From Sphingomonas psychrotolerans (GTDB lineage: Bacteria; Pseudomonadota; Alphaproteobacteria; Sphingomonadales; Sphingomonadaceae), in assembly GCF_002796605.1 (NCBI RefSeq), contig NZ_CP024923.1:3355501-3419500 (forward strand): 64,000 bases of DNA, written 5' to 3'. The notes under the pieces were generated by a model. That model saw nothing but the letters and a program-made list of their open reading frames with translations, did not search any database and was not told the origin of the DNA. The translations under genes and the position numbers were made by a program. Shown here one piece after another: positions 1 through 9,238 of the stretch. Within the stretch, counting starts at the first letter, position 1. The number at the start of each line of letters is the position of its first letter.

Positions 1-1128
1 CTGGTAGCTGAGGCCGCCGAGACCATCGATCATCTGCTCGCTGTCACGCGTACCGAGCGTGCAGGTCGCGATCGTCTGGGTCTCGCCGCGGGTGAACAAA
101 GCCGAGCCGTGCGCGCGCGGGAGGAAATGGACTTCCGCGACGATCGGACGGACCGTCTTCGTGTCGCGGCCGTCGATGCGGCGGCCTTCCTTGAGGATCG
201 CGGTGCGGACGATGTCGGCCTCGAGCTTCTTCACCAGCTTGAGGCTGGCGAGATAGGCCTGCGGATCGCTGTCCTTGAGGTCGGTCAGGCCGTCGCGGGC
301 CTTGGTGCGCGCCTCGTTGATCGCGGTCTGGCGGGCCTGCTTGTCGGTCAGCTTGTAGGCGGCCTCGAGGTCCTTGCCGATCAGCTTCTTGAGCTTGGCC
401 TTCACTTCGACCTTGTCGTCCTGGACCTTGAGTTCCCAAGGCTCCTTGGCGGCCTGCTCGGCCAGCTTGATGATCGCGTCGATCACCTTCTGGCTCTCGC
501 GATGCGCGAACATCACGGCGCCGAGCATGATCTCTTCCGAAAGCTCCTTGGCTTCGGATTCGACCATCATCACGGCGTCGTGCGTCGCCGCGACGACGAG
601 GTCGAGCAGCCCGGCATCGACTTGCTCGTCGGTCGGGTTGAGGATGTAATCGGTGCCGTCATAGCCGACGCGCGCCGCGCCGATCGGGCCCATGAAGGGC
701 ACGCCCGACAGCGTCATCGCAGCCGAAGCGGCGACCATCGCGAGGATGTCCGGCTCGTTCTCGCCGTCATAGGATAGCACCTGCGCGATGCAGTTGATTT
801 CGTTGTAGAACCCTTCCGGGAAGAGCGGGCGGAGCGGGCGATCGATGAGGCGGGAGATCAAGGTCTCCTTCTCGGTGGCGCCGCGCTCACGCTTGAAGAA
901 GCCGCCCGGGATACGACCCGCGGCAGAGAACTTCTCCTGATAGTGAACGGTCAGCGGGAAGAAGTCCTGGCCTTCCTTGACGTGCTTGGCCGCGGTCACT
1001 GCGCACAGCACCACGGTCTCGCCGAGCGTCGCGATCACCGCGCCGTCGGCCTGACGGGCAACCTTGCCCGTTTCGAGAGTCAGCGTCTTGCCGCCCCACT
1101 CGATCGATACAGTCTTCTTGTCGAACAT
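1..1128 (-). CDS. pnp: polynucleotide phosphorylase, N-terminal part (cut by window edge)
   Basis: This is the first 376 codons of PNPase, the trimeric 3'-5' phosphorolytic exoribonuclease of the cytoplasmic RNA degradosome. The frame opens [19 protein letters not shown] and contains the first RNase PH core ([21 protein letters not shown], then [15 protein letters not shown]), the helical middle domain, and the opening of the second core ([11 protein letters not shown], then [15 protein letters not shown] [11 protein letters not shown]). The ATG follows AAGGAAATCC, a good ribosome site. The gene is last in the rimP-nusA-infB cluster and directly follows rpsO, the classic bacterial rpsO-pnp pair. 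The C-terminal KH and S1 domains lie outside the window. The 130-base leader is GC-rich with short palindromes, where PNPase autoregulation through RNase III acts in E. coli; that parallel is inferred. Confidence 0.97.
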   Translation of the reverse strand, partial: MFDKKTVSIEWGGKTLTLETGKVARQADGAVIATLGETVVLCAVTAAKHVKEGQDFFPLTVHYQEKFSAAGRIPGGFFKRERGATEKETLISRLIDRPLRPLFPEGFYNEINCIAQVLSYDGENEPDILAMVAASAAMTLSGVPFMGPIGAARVGYDGTDYILNPTDEQVDAGLLDLVVAATHDAVMMVESEAKELSEEIMLGAVMFAHRESQKVIDAIIKLAEQAAKEPWELKVQDDKVEVKAKLKKLIGKDLEAAYKLTDKQARQTAINEARTKARDGLTDLKDSDPQAYLASLKLVKKLEADIVRTAILKEGRRIDGRDTKTVRPIVAEVHFLPRAHGSALFTRGETQTIATCTLGTRDSEQMIDGLGGLSYQ

Positions 1129-1257
1129 TGGATTTCCTTCACTCCCGCTGCCAGATGCGGCGGGGGCCTATGTCCGGGCTATCCCGGCCCGGGCGGTTCG
1201 GGATGGTCTTCATCCCTGCCGGAGCCGCAGGCCGGATCGCCCGTGGCTCGAATGTCA

Positions 1258-1282
1258 AAAGGGCGCCGCAAGGGCGCCCTTT
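1258..1282 (-). terminator. rpsO-pnp intergenic hairpin terminator
   Basis: A perfect ten-base inverted repeat (AAAGGGCGCC and GGCGCCCTTT) with a five-base loop lies five bases after the rpsO stop. Read on the minus strand it is followed by a short T run, TTTTGACA. It probably terminates or attenuates transcription between rpsO and pnp, or protects the rpsO 3' end. Confidence 0.7.
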
Positions 1283-1286
1283 CTTG

Positions 1287-1556
1287 TTACTTGCGAAGGC
1301 CGAGCTTCGCGATGATGCCGGTGTAGCGGGCCTCGTCCTTCTTCTTCAGATAGTCGAGGAGGCTGCGGCGCTTGTTGACCATCAGCAGCAGACCGCGGCG
1401 CGAGTGATTGTCCTTCGCGTGGGTCTTGAAGTGCTCGGTCAGGTTGGTGATCCGCTCGGTGAGGATCGCAACCTGGACTTCGGGGCTGCCGGTGTCGCCG
1501 CTCTCGCGGCCATGTTCCTTGACGAGCGCGTCCTTGCGCTCCTGCGTGATCGACAT
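1287..1556 (-). CDS. rpsO: 30S ribosomal protein S15
   Basis: An 89-residue protein of exactly the usual S15 length, starting [18 protein letters not shown], with the conserved [17 protein letters not shown] segment and the 16S rRNA-binding [23 protein letters not shown] region (residues about 44-66). S15 is a primary 16S rRNA-binding protein of the small-subunit platform. The ATG is preceded by AGGAAAGAGACAT. It sits between truB and pnp, as in most proteobacteria, and is followed by a strong hairpin. Autoregulation by S15 binding its own leader is known in E. coli but cannot be shown here. Confidence 0.98.
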   Translation of the reverse strand: MSITQERKDALVKEHGRESGDTGSPEVQVAILTERITNLTEHFKTHAKDNHSRRGLLLMVNKRRSLLDYLKKKDEARYTGIIAKLGLRK

Positions 1557-1580
1557 ATGTCTCTTTCCTACGACATCGCA

Positions 1581-2465
1581 TTACAGATTGAAGCCGCGGA
1601 CGACCCGGACGAATCCGGCCTGTGCCTCCACCAGCGCGACCGGCACATCGTCCAGTGTCGCGAAGTATTGGCCATCATCGGCGGCGGTCCCTTCCAGAAC
1701 CTGCCCCCTGCGGAGCAGCCCTGCCTGGTCGGGAGTGAGAGATAGAGCCGGGATGTCGTCCAGCCCCGCCCTCAACGGCAGGAGTAACTGTTCAAGGGTG
1801 CGGGCCTTAGCGGCATCGGTCAAAATGTCCAGCGAAATTGCAGAATCGAGGCTGAACGGGCCGGCCCTGGTGCGGCGGAGCATGGTGACATGGCCAACGG
1901 TGCCTAGCGCGAGCGCGATGTCGCGGGCGAGGCTGCGGATATAGGTACCCTTTGAGACATGGGCGGTGAGGGTGACCTCTTCCACACCGTCGCCCGGATG
2001 ACGAACAAGTGAGTAGACCGTCACCGCGCGCTTGGTCAGCACCACTTCCTCGCCCGCCCGGGCGAGGTCATAGGCGCGCTCGCCATCCACCTTGAGCGCC
2101 GAATAGGCCGGCGGGACCTGCTCGATCGGGCCGGTGAAGCGCAGCAGTATTCTTTCGACTTGCGCCAAGGTCGGCCGAACATCGGACACTGCGATCTCCT
2201 TGCCCTCCAGGTCGAGCGTGTCGGTCTGCATGCCGAAGCGTATCGTGAACGCATAAACCTTGTCGCTGTCGAGCATCCGCCCGGCGAGCTTGGTCGCCTC
2301 GCCGATCGCGATCGGCAGCACGCCGGTCGCCAGCGGATCTAGCGTGCCGCCATGGCCGACCTTGAACTTGCCATAGCCGCCGTCGCGCAGCGCCCGCTTG
2401 ACTGCGCTGACGCCCTGCGTCGAGCCGAGCCCCAGGGGCTTGTCGAGGATGATCCAGCCGTGCAC
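1581..2465 (-). CDS. truB: tRNA pseudouridine(55) synthase TruB
   Basis: This 294-residue protein makes pseudouridine 55 in the T-loop of tRNAs. It opens MHGWIILDKPLGLGSTQ and has the catalytic motif GGTLDPLATGVLPIAIGEATK (aspartate about residue 42), followed by the second family block of the form VPPAYSALKVDGERAYDLAR. A C-terminal PUA-like region (about 240-294) completes the fold. The start is GTG, four bases after the tdk stop; no better ATG lies nearby. It belongs to the nusA-infB translation operon next to rpsO. Confidence 0.97.
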   Translation of the reverse strand: MHGWIILDKPLGLGSTQGVSAVKRALRDGGYGKFKVGHGGTLDPLATGVLPIAIGEATKLAGRMLDSDKVYAFTIRFGMQTDTLDLEGKEIAVSDVRPTLAQVERILLRFTGPIEQVPPAYSALKVDGERAYDLARAGEEVVLTKRAVTVYSLVRHPGDGVEEVTLTAHVSKGTYIRSLARDIALALGTVGHVTMLRRTRAGPFSLDSAISLDILTDAAKARTLEQLLLPLRAGLDDIPALSLTPDQAGLLRRGQVLEGTAADDGQYFATLDDVPVALVEAQAGFVRVVRGFNL

Positions 2466-2468
2466 CGA

Positions 2469-3053
2469 TCAGCCCGCCGCGCCGGTACGCTGCATGAAAT
2501 GCCGCCGGCACAATGCGACATAGCGCTCGTTGCCGCCGATCTGCTTCTGCTCGCCTTGCCGCACCGCGCGGCCGCTATCGTCGACGCGCAGGTTCATCGT
2601 GGCCTTGCGGCCGCATTCGCAGACCGATTTGATCTCGATCAGCGAATCGGCAAGCGCGAGCAATTCGGCCGAGCCTGCGAACAATTTCCCCTGGAAATCG
2701 GTGCGCAGCCCATAAGCCAGCACCGGGATATCATCCTCGTCGCACAGCGCGGCGAGCTGGCGGACCTGCGCCGCCGACAGGAATTGCGCCTCGTCGACCA
2801 GAACGCAGGCGAGCGGCGCATCGAAATGCGCGTCCTGCGCGATCTGCTGCAGATCGGTACTCGCGTCGAACGGAATGGCCCCGACGCGGATACCGAGTCG
2901 CGAATCGATCACGCCCGTGCCGCCGCGATCATGCACCCCGGCAGTGAACAACAGGGTCCGCATCCCGCGCTCGCGATAATTGAAATCGGCCTGGAGCAGG
3001 GTGGTCGATTTGCCGGCGTTCATCGAGGCATAATAGAAATAGAGCTTGGCCAT
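2469..3053 (-). CDS. tdk: thymidine kinase (type II)
   Basis: A 194-residue type II thymidine kinase that phosphorylates thymidine with ATP in the salvage pathway. The P-loop is YASMNAGKSTTL at residues 8-19, the Walker B/lasso-domain region contains VLVDEAQFL, and the structural zinc site is represented by VCECGRKA plus the C-terminal CRRHF. All expected cysteines appear present (CEC and C-x-x-H). The gene lies between rbfA and truB in the same orientation, 31 bases after rbfA; it is not normally part of the core nusA-infB operon, so this is probably a lineage-specific insertion of a metabolic gene. Confidence 0.95.
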   Translation of the reverse strand: MAKLYFYYASMNAGKSTTLLQADFNYRERGMRTLLFTAGVHDRGGTGVIDSRLGIRVGAIPFDASTDLQQIAQDAHFDAPLACVLVDEAQFLSAAQVRQLAALCDEDDIPVLAYGLRTDFQGKLFAGSAELLALADSLIEIKSVCECGRKATMNLRVDDSGRAVRQGEQKQIGGNERYVALCRRHFMQRTGAAG

Positions 3054-3084
3054 CCGGCACCCTTAGGGATGCGCGACGGCGAAG

Positions 3085-3480
3085 TCAGTCCTCCGATTCG
3101 CCGAGATCCTGCGCCACCTTGGGCGCGCGCAGAAGCTGCTCGATATGGCTGCCTTCGTCGAAGCTCTCGTCGGCGCGAAATTTGAGCTTGGCGGCATATT
3201 TCATCTTCACCCGCGCCGCGACTTCGCGCTGGAGATAGGCGGTGTTGGTGCGCAGCGCCTTGAGCACGGCTTCCTCGTCCTTGCCGAGCAGCGGCTTCAC
3301 GAACACGGTGGCGTGACGCAGATCGGGGGACATGCGGACTTCGGTGATCGAGACCATATGGCGCGCCAAGGTCTCGTCATGCACGTCGCCGCGCTGGAGA
3401 ATCTCGGACAGGACATGGCGCACATGCTCGCCGACGCGGAGCAGGCGGACGGAACGGTCTTCGGTCTGGGTATGCTTCAT
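3085..3480 (-). CDS. rbfA: 30S ribosome-binding factor RbfA
   Basis: A 131-residue KH-fold protein that binds the 30S subunit during late 16S rRNA maturation and cold adaptation. Typical features are the N-terminal [20 protein letters not shown] helix region and the segment [19 protein letters not shown], which matches the RbfA core. The C-terminus is acidic (DLGESED). The gene follows infB and a thioesterase gene, and precedes tdk and truB, matching the conserved infB-rbfA-truB order with two extra genes inserted. Confidence 0.96.
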   Translation of the reverse strand: MKHTQTEDRSVRLLRVGEHVRHVLSEILQRGDVHDETLARHMVSITEVRMSPDLRHATVFVKPLLGKDEEAVLKALRTNTAYLQREVAARVKMKYAAKLKFRADESFDEGSHIEQLLRAPKVAQDLGESED

Positions 3481-3488
3481 AGTCTGAT

Positions 3489-3908
3489 TCAGTCCCGACG
3501 CGCCATCGCGCCCTGCATGACGCGGCCGGTGAAGGTGCCGCGGGCGACCAGATTGCCGCCTTCGTCGAACAATTCGGCCTCGGTGACGGCGATCGTCTTG
3601 CCGAGGTTGACTACCCTGCCCTTGCCCGTGAAACGCCCCGGCAGCGCGGGCTTCAGGCAGACGACGTGGAAGTCGATCGTCGGCGCATAGACTGCGCCTT
3701 CGGTGGCGGAGAACAATGCCGGACCCTGCGTGTCGTCGAGCATCGCAGCGAGGAAGCCGCCTTGTACCGTGCCCGCCGGATTGAGAAAGCGATCATCAGC
3801 GGTGAAGCCGATCTCGATCGTCTTTGCGGCCACGTCCACCGCGCGAACTTCCCAGCCAAGCAGCTTGCCCGAGGAGGGAACGGGAAAATCGTCGAAAATC
3901 GATGCCAT
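3489..3908 (-). CDS. PaaI-family hotdog-fold thioesterase
   Basis: A 139-residue single hotdog-domain protein. The central helix motif is [22 protein letters not shown] (about residues 42-63), where PaaI-type thioesterases carry the catalytic aspartate or glutamate after the HGG-like turn; here the usual histidine is replaced by glutamine (VQGG). It probably hydrolyses an acyl-CoA, but the substrate cannot be told. It sits between infB and rbfA, eight bases before rbfA, so it is likely co-transcribed with ribosome-biogenesis genes. Its 5' side is separated from infB by a palindromic repeat element. Confidence 0.85.
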   Translation of the reverse strand: MASIFDDFPVPSSGKLLGWEVRAVDVAAKTIEIGFTADDRFLNPAGTVQGGFLAAMLDDTQGPALFSATEGAVYAPTIDFHVVCLKPALPGRFTGKGRVVNLGKTIAVTEAELFDEGGNLVARGTFTGRVMQGAMARRD

Positions 3909-3913
3909 CTATT

Positions 3914-4038
3914 CCCTCTCCCGGCGGGAGAGGGAGGGGCCCGCTCGGCGCAGCCGAGTGGGAGGGTGGGCAGTCATGCCCATCGACCCTCACCCTTCCG
4001 CCGCTCCGCGGTTCCCTCCCTCTCCCAAAGGGAGAGGG
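3914..4038. repeat. palindromic GGGAGAGGG repeat element (intergenic copy)
   Basis: The element begins with hairpin CCCTCTCCC-ggc-GGGAGAGGG and ends with CCCTCTCCC-aaa-GGGAGAGGG, with a GC-rich core that itself contains small palindromes (CGGCGCAGCCG). It fills almost the whole spacer between the infB stop and the thioesterase start. Related but not identical elements lie inside ylxR and bkdB. It looks like a REP/MITE-like unit; as RNA it would fold into a double hairpin and might affect infB mRNA stability. Confidence 0.75.
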
Positions 4039-4045
4039 ATTTTAG

Positions 4046-6778
4046 TTACAGCGTACGCTCGCGCAGTTCGACCTCGAAGGTTTCGAGATAGTCCCCGGCC
4101 TTGATGTCGGTGAAGTTCTGGGTGAACGTGACACCGCATTCGAGCCCCGCGCGCACTTCGGCGACATCGTCCTTGAAGCGCCGCAGCGACGCGATCTCGC
4201 CCTGGTAGATGATGACATCGTCCCGGGTGATGCGCGCCTTGAGCGCCTTGCGGATGACGCCTTCGGTGACGAGCAGGCCCGCCGCCTTGCCGTGCTTGCC
4301 CGCGCTGAACACTTCCTTGATCTCGGCGCGACCCACGATCGTCTCGAACGCTTCCGGTCCGAGCTGGCCCGCCATGCCGGCGCGAATCTCGTCGGTCAGC
4401 TCGTAGATCACGTCATAATATTTGAACGCGACCTTCTGCCGATCGGCGATCTCGCGCGCCTTGGCGTTCGGACGGACGTTGAAGCCGATGATCGGCGCGC
4501 CGCTGGCACCCGCGAGCGTAACGTCGCTCTCGGTGATGCCGCCCACCCCGGCGTGCAGCACGCGTGCCTTGATGTCGTCGGTCGAGATCTTGTTGATCGC
4601 GGCGACGATCGCCTCGACCGTACCTTGAGTGTCCGCCTTGACGACCAGCGGATATTCCATCGCCTGCTTGTCCTTGAGCGCCGAGAACATGCTCTCGAGG
4701 CTGGCAGGCGCGTTGGTGGTCCGCTTGTTCTGGATCACGCCGGCGCGATATTCGGCGACTTCGCGGGCGCGCGCCTCGTTCTCGACGACCTGGAGCGGAT
4801 CGCCCGCCATCGGCACGCCCGAAAGACCGAGGATCTCGACCGGCATCGCCGGACCGGCTTCCTTGATCTGGCGGCCCTTGTCGTCGACCAGGGCGCGGAT
4901 CTTGCCGCTCTCGGCGCCGACGACGAAGACGTCGCCGACCTTGAGCGTGCCGCGGTTGACGAGCACGGTGGCAACCGGCCCGCGGCCCTTGTCGAGCTTG
5001 GCCTCGATCACGGTGCCTTCGGCCTCGCGATCGGGGTTGGCGCGCAATTCGAGCAATTCGGCCTGGAGCTGGATCTTCTCGATCAGTGCGTCGAGCCCGG
5101 TTTTCTTGAGCGCCGAGACTTCGACATCCTGGACTTCGCCGCCCATCTCCTCGACCATCACTTCGTGCTCGAGCAGACGCTGGCGCACGCGCTGCGGATT
5201 GGCGCTGTCGAGGTCGACCTTGTTGATCGCCACGATCATCGGCACGCCGGCCGCCTTGGTGTGATTGATCGCCTCGATCGTCTGCGGCATCAGCCCGTCA
5301 TTCGCCGCCACCACCAGCACGACGATGTCGGTGACGTTGGCGCCGCGCGCACGCATTTCCGAGAAAGCCTCGTGACCCGGGGTGTCGAGGAAAGTGATCT
5401 TCGACTTGTCCTTCAGGGTGACCTGATAGGCGCCGATATGCTGGGTGATGCCGCCGGCCTCACCCTTGACCACATCGGTCCCGCGCAGCGCGTCGAGCAG
5501 CGAGGTCTTGCCGTGATCGACATGGCCCATGATCGTGACGACCGGGGCACGCGGCTGAAGCGTATCCTCGGCATCCTCGACCATATCGGTGGCCAGATCG
5601 ACATCGGCATCCGAGACGCGGACGATGTTGTGGCCGAACTCGGTGACGAGCAGCTCGGCGGTGTCCTGGTCGATCGTCTGCGTCATCGTGACGGGCGAGC
5701 CCATCTTGAATAGCGTCTTGACGAGGTCGGCGCCCTTTTCGGCCATACGATTGGCGAGTTCCTGGACAGTGATCGCCTCGGGGACGACGACGTCGCGGAC
5801 TTGCTTGGCCTGCGGCTCGCGCGAACCGCCATAAGAGCGGCGATGCTCCTTCTCACGTGCACGCTTGAGCGCTGCCAGCGAACGGGCACGCGCACCGTCA
5901 TCGCCGCCAAGGGCGCGCGTGACGGTGAGCTTGCCTGCCTGGCGACGATCGTCGCCCTTGCGATCACGCTGCTGCGGACGCGCGGGCTCGGCCGGACGGC
6001 GCGGCGCGAGACCGCCGGTCGTCGGCGCGGTGCGCGGTGCGGCAGGGCCCGCCGATCCGGCGGCGGCAGGACGCTCCTGTGCCGGGGACTGTGCCTGCGC
6101 CTGTGGCGCGGGCTCGGGCTTGGGCTGCGGCCTGGGGATTTCTGGGCGCTGCACCGGCGTGAAGATGCGCGGCGCGGGGCGGCTCGGATCGAGCTGGATT
6201 CCGACCTGCCGCGGGGCGGGAGCAGGCGTGGGAGCTGGAGCTGGAGCCGCAGGCGTGGCCGCTACAGTCGGCGCGGGCGTGGGCGTAGCTTCCGGCGCGG
6301 CGATTGCGGGCTCAGGCTCGGGCGCGGCTTCGACCTTGGGCGCGTTGGCGGCTTCGGCTTCGGCGCGGGCACGCTCTTCGGCACGGCGGGCTTCGGCCTC
6401 GATGGCCTCGGCACGCTCGCGCTCCTCGCGGCGCCGCGCTTCCTCGAGCGCTTGCATGCGCTGGTCTTCGGCTTCGCGCAGCATGCGCGACTGACGCTCC
6501 TGCGCCGACTCGTTCGAGACGGGCGGGCGCGGTGCCGGCGCGGCGGGACGCGGTGCCTGCGGGACGGGGGCGGCGGCGACGGGTTCAGGCGCAGGCGCCT
6601 GTTCTTCCTGCGGCGCGCCCTGCGGCCCGAGGACGCGACGGCGTTTTACTTCCACTACCACCGTATTGGAGCGGCCGTGGCTGAAGCTCTGCTTCACCTT
6701 GCCCGTCTCGACCGTGCGCTTCAGCCCCAGCGGCGCGCGCATGCCCAGTTTCGGCTTTTCGTTCTCGGTATCGCTCAT
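4046..6778 (-). CDS. infB: translation initiation factor IF-2
   Basis: A 910-residue IF-2, the GTPase that brings initiator tRNA to the ribosome. The N-terminus carries the alphaproteobacterial block [20 protein letters not shown], then about 250 residues of Glu/Arg-rich coiled coil and Ala/Pro-rich linker. The G domain shows [19 protein letters not shown] (G1), [12 protein letters not shown] (G2), DTPGHEAF (G3) and NKVDL (G4), followed by domains II-IV ending in YLETFEVE. The ATG is chosen because it opens the conserved [19 protein letters not shown] start; an in-frame TTG twelve bases upstream overlaps the ylxR stop and is possible. It lies in the nusA operon directly after ylxR. Confidence 0.97.
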   Translation of the reverse strand: MSDTENEKPKLGMRAPLGLKRTVETGKVKQSFSHGRSNTVVVEVKRRRVLGPQGAPQEEQAPAPEPVAAAPVPQAPRPAAPAPRPPVSNESAQERQSRMLREAEDQRMQALEEARRREERERAEAIEAEARRAEERARAEAEAANAPKVEAAPEPEPAIAAPEATPTPAPTVAATPAAPAPAPTPAPAPRQVGIQLDPSRPAPRIFTPVQRPEIPRPQPKPEPAPQAQAQSPAQERPAAAGSAGPAAPRTAPTTGGLAPRRPAEPARPQQRDRKGDDRRQAGKLTVTRALGGDDGARARSLAALKRAREKEHRRSYGGSREPQAKQVRDVVVPEAITVQELANRMAEKGADLVKTLFKMGSPVTMTQTIDQDTAELLVTEFGHNIVRVSDADVDLATDMVEDAEDTLQPRAPVVTIMGHVDHGKTSLLDALRGTDVVKGEAGGITQHIGAYQVTLKDKSKITFLDTPGHEAFSEMRARGANVTDIVVLVVAANDGLMPQTIEAINHTKAAGVPMIVAINKVDLDSANPQRVRQRLLEHEVMVEEMGGEVQDVEVSALKKTGLDALIEKIQLQAELLELRANPDREAEGTVIEAKLDKGRGPVATVLVNRGTLKVGDVFVVGAESGKIRALVDDKGRQIKEAGPAMPVEILGLSGVPMAGDPLQVVENEARAREVAEYRAGVIQNKRTTNAPASLESMFSALKDKQAMEYPLVVKADTQGTVEAIVAAINKISTDDIKARVLHAGVGGITESDVTLAGASGAPIIGFNVRPNAKAREIADRQKVAFKYYDVIYELTDEIRAGMAGQLGPEAFETIVGRAEIKEVFSAGKHGKAAGLLVTEGVIRKALKARITRDDVIIYQGEIASLRRFKDDVAEVRAGLECGVTFTQNFTDIKAGDYLETFEVELRERTL

Positions 6779-6786
6779 GCGGCTGC

Positions 6787-7623
6787 TCAAAGTCCTTCAG
6801 TCGAGTTCGTCGTAATCTGCGACCCGCCCGGCGGGAACGCCGATGCGCCCTGCGAGCCTGTTTCGCAAGGGCGGGAAGCGGGGTCGGGTCCGATAAAGTG
6901 CAGCCAGCGGTCGAGCGCTTCGCTCACCCGGCTGGCCGCCTTGGGATCTGTCAGGCCGGCATGTACCACATTTTCACGGCCCAGCGCCAAGGACAATATG
7001 GTGCGCGGAAGGGGCAATGTTAACCCCTTGCGCCCGCTACCTTCCATGTCCGAGCCGACCCGCCACGCCTGGGCGAGCTTGCCGGCGCCATCCTGACCGG
7101 CGTCGGAGGCGTGGAGCAGCAGGTGCAATTTCCCCGAGCGCGCCGCCTTGTCGAGCCGTTCGCCGCCGATGGTGACGTGGCCCGCCTTTGATTCCAGCCC
7201 GAGCCGATCGAGCAAATTGCGCAGCAGCTGCGCCTCGATTCGCGCGCCGAGATCGTCGGGTATACGCAGGTCCTGCGTCTTGAATGCACGCGACAGCGCA
7301 CCGCGTAGCTTGCCCTTGGCCTGAGCCTTTTCGAGCTCGGCGCGCGGCACCCCGATCCACGCGCCGCGGCCGGGGGCCTTGGCGCGGATATCGGGGAGCA
7401 CTTCGCCATCGGGCGAGAGCGCGAGTCGGACCAGCCCGTCGCGCGGCGATTCCTCGCGACTGAGGATGCAGGTGCGAACGGGATCGTTCCCCTCCCGCTT
7501 GCGGGAGGAGTTAGAGGGCCGCGCCTCAGACGAAGTAGTGGAGGGTGGCCCCTCCCCCGACCCCTCCCGCAAGCGGGAGGGGAGCGACTCTACCGACGGG
7601 GTATCATTGCTCGGATTCCGCAA
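6787..7623 (-). CDS. ylxR: YlxR (DUF448) RNA-binding protein with L7Ae-like C-terminus and an inserted repeat
   Basis: A 278-residue protein with a YlxR/DUF448 domain (PVRTCILSREESPRDGLVRLA, then KAPGRGAWIGVPR) and a C-terminal region resembling the ribosomal L7Ae family (RLGLESKAGHVTIGGERLDK). YlxR-like proteins bind RNA and sit between nusA and infB in most bacteria. The start is probably the TTG preceded by GGAGG six bases upstream, giving MRNPSNDT; this overlaps the end of nusA. Between NPSNDT and NDPVRTC lies about 35 residues (PSVESLPSRLREG and on) encoded by a palindromic repeat element, an in-frame insertion that should form a disordered loop near the N-terminus. Confidence 0.85.
   Translation of the reverse strand: MRNPSNDTPSVESLPSRLREGSGEGPPSTTSSEARPSNSSRKREGNDPVRTCILSREESPRDGLVRLALSPDGEVLPDIRAKAPGRGAWIGVPRAELEKAQAKGKLRGALSRAFKTQDLRIPDDLGARIEAQLLRNLLDRLGLESKAGHVTIGGERLDKAARSGKLHLLLHASDAGQDGAGKLAQAWRVGSDMEGSGRKGLTLPLPRTILSLALGRENVVHAGLTDPKAASRVSEALDRWLHFIGPDPASRPCETGSQGASAFPPGGSQITTNSTEGL
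7489..7582. repeat. palindromic repeat element inserted in frame in ylxR
   Basis: The element is bounded by the hairpins CCCCTCCCGC-tt-GCGGGAGG and CCCCTCCCGC-aa-GCGGGAGGGG. It lies wholly inside the ylxR reading frame and keeps it open, coding for a Ser/Pro/Arg/Glu-rich stretch before the conserved RTCILS motif. Confidence 0.8.
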
Positions 7624-9235
7624 CAGCGTCCTCCGCACTGGCCGATGCCGGCTCTTCTTCGTCCGCGAACCAATGCGCGCGGGCGGCCATGATGATCTCG
7701 TTGCCCTGTTCGTCGGTCAGGCCATATTCGGCGAGGATCCCGCCCTTGTCTTCGGCGCGCTCCGACGACTTGCTGTTCTCGGCGCGGCGGCGGGGCTCCT
7801 GGCGCTTCTTCTGGACCAGTTCGTCGGTGGCGAGATCGGCGAGGTCGTCGAGCGTCTTGATGCCTGCCTTGCCGAGCGTGACCAGCATCGCTTCGGTCAG
7901 GTACGGCATCGTCGCAAGATCGTCCTCGACACCGAGTTCGCGGCGTAGCTGCCGATTGGCTTCCTCGCGGCGATCGAGCGCTTCCTGCGCACGGCTCTGC
8001 AGCTCCTGGCCGAGTTCCTCGTCAAAGCCTTCGATCCCGGCGATCTCGACGAGTTCGACATAAGCGACTTCTTCGAGCGACCCGAAGCCTTCGGCGACGA
8101 GCAGCTGGGCCAGCGTCTCGTCGACGTCGAGCTCGTTCTGGAACAGCTCGGAGTTCTGGACGAATTCCTTCTGGCGCTTCTCGCTGGCATCCTGCTCGGT
8201 GAGGATGTCGATCGCCTTGCCGGTGAGCTGGCTGGCGAGACGGACATTCTGGCCGCGGCGGCCGATTGCGAGGCTGAGCTGATCGTCGGGGACGACGACT
8301 TCGATGCGGTCATCCTCTTCGTCGATCACGACACGGCTGACATTGGCCGGCTGGAGCGCGTTGACGACGAAGGTCGCGGTATCGGGCGACCAAGGGATGA
8401 TGTCGATCTTCTCGCCCTGCATTTCCTGGACGACTGCCTGAACGCGGCTGCCCTTCATGCCGACGCAGGCGCCGACCGGATCAATGCTGGAATCGTGGCT
8501 GATCACGCCGATCTTGGCGCGCGAGCCCGGATCGCGGGCCGCGGCCTTGATCTCGATGATGCCGTCGTAGATTTCGGGGACTTCCTGCGCGAACAGCTTC
8601 TTCATGAAGTCCGGATGCGCACGGCTGAGGAAGATCTGCGGCCCGCGATTCTCGCGGCGCACGTTGAGGATGATCGAGCGGACGCGATCGCCGACGCGGA
8701 CGACTTCGCGTGGGATCTGTGCGTCGCGGCGGATCACGCCCTCGGCGCGGCCCAGATCGACGACGACGTGGCCGAACTCGACGCGCTTGACCACGCCGGT
8801 GATGATCTCACCCATGCGGTCCTTGAATTCCTCGTGCTGGCGCTCGCGCTCGGCGTCGCGGACCTTCTGGAAGATGATCTGCTTCGAGGCCTGGGCCTGG
8901 ATGCGGCCGAACTCGATCGGGGGCAAAGGATCGACGATGAAGTCGCCGATCGCGGCATCCTTCTGGAGCTTCTGCGCGCCCTTCAGATCGACCTGCTTGA
9001 AATAATCGTCGACTGCCTCGACCACTTCGACGACGCGCCACAAGCGGAGATCGCCGGTGGTCGGGTCTAGCTTGGCGCGGATGTCGTTCTCGCTGCCATA
9101 GCGGTTCTTGGCGGCGCGCTGGATCGCATCTTCCATCGCCTCGATGACGATGGCGCGGTCGATCAGCTTTTCCTTGGCGACCGAATCGGCGATCGCGATC
9201 AGCTCGGCCCGGTTGGCGGTAACGGCAGTGGCCAT
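7604..9235 (-). CDS. nusA: transcription termination/antitermination factor NusA
   Basis: A 543-residue NusA. The order is the N-terminal RNA polymerase-binding domain (MATAVTANRAELIAIADSV to about residue 125), an S1 domain (GEIITGVVKRVEFGHVVVDLG), KH1 and KH2 (VGACVGMKGSRVQAVVQEM; LAIGRRGQNVRLASQL), then helix-hairpin-helix/acidic repeats (AEGFGSLEEVAYVELVEI and LGKAGIKTLDDLADL). It modulates pausing, termination and antitermination. The tail EEPASASAEDAVAESEQ is acidic. It follows rimP by three bases, and its 3' end overlaps the start of ylxR. Confidence 0.98.
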   Translation of the reverse strand: MATAVTANRAELIAIADSVAKEKLIDRAIVIEAMEDAIQRAAKNRYGSENDIRAKLDPTTGDLRLWRVVEVVEAVDDYFKQVDLKGAQKLQKDAAIGDFIVDPLPPIEFGRIQAQASKQIIFQKVRDAERERQHEEFKDRMGEIITGVVKRVEFGHVVVDLGRAEGVIRRDAQIPREVVRVGDRVRSIILNVRRENRGPQIFLSRAHPDFMKKLFAQEVPEIYDGIIEIKAAARDPGSRAKIGVISHDSSIDPVGACVGMKGSRVQAVVQEMQGEKIDIIPWSPDTATFVVNALQPANVSRVVIDEEDDRIEVVVPDDQLSLAIGRRGQNVRLASQLTGKAIDILTEQDASEKRQKEFVQNSELFQNELDVDETLAQLLVAEGFGSLEEVAYVELVEIAGIEGFDEELGQELQSRAQEALDRREEANRQLRRELGVEDDLATMPYLTEAMLVTLGKAGIKTLDDLADLATDELVQKKRQEPRRRAENSKSSERAEDKGGILAEYGLTDEQGNEIIMAARAHWFADEEEPASASAEDAVAESEQ

Positions 9236-9238
9236 GGC

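Noticed and set aside
5801..7096. Long open frame (431 codons) on the plus strand antisense to infB and ylxR
   Set aside because: It is a codon-bias shadow: Arg-rich low-complexity product, no ribosome site, no homology, and infB/ylxR are conserved on the other strand.
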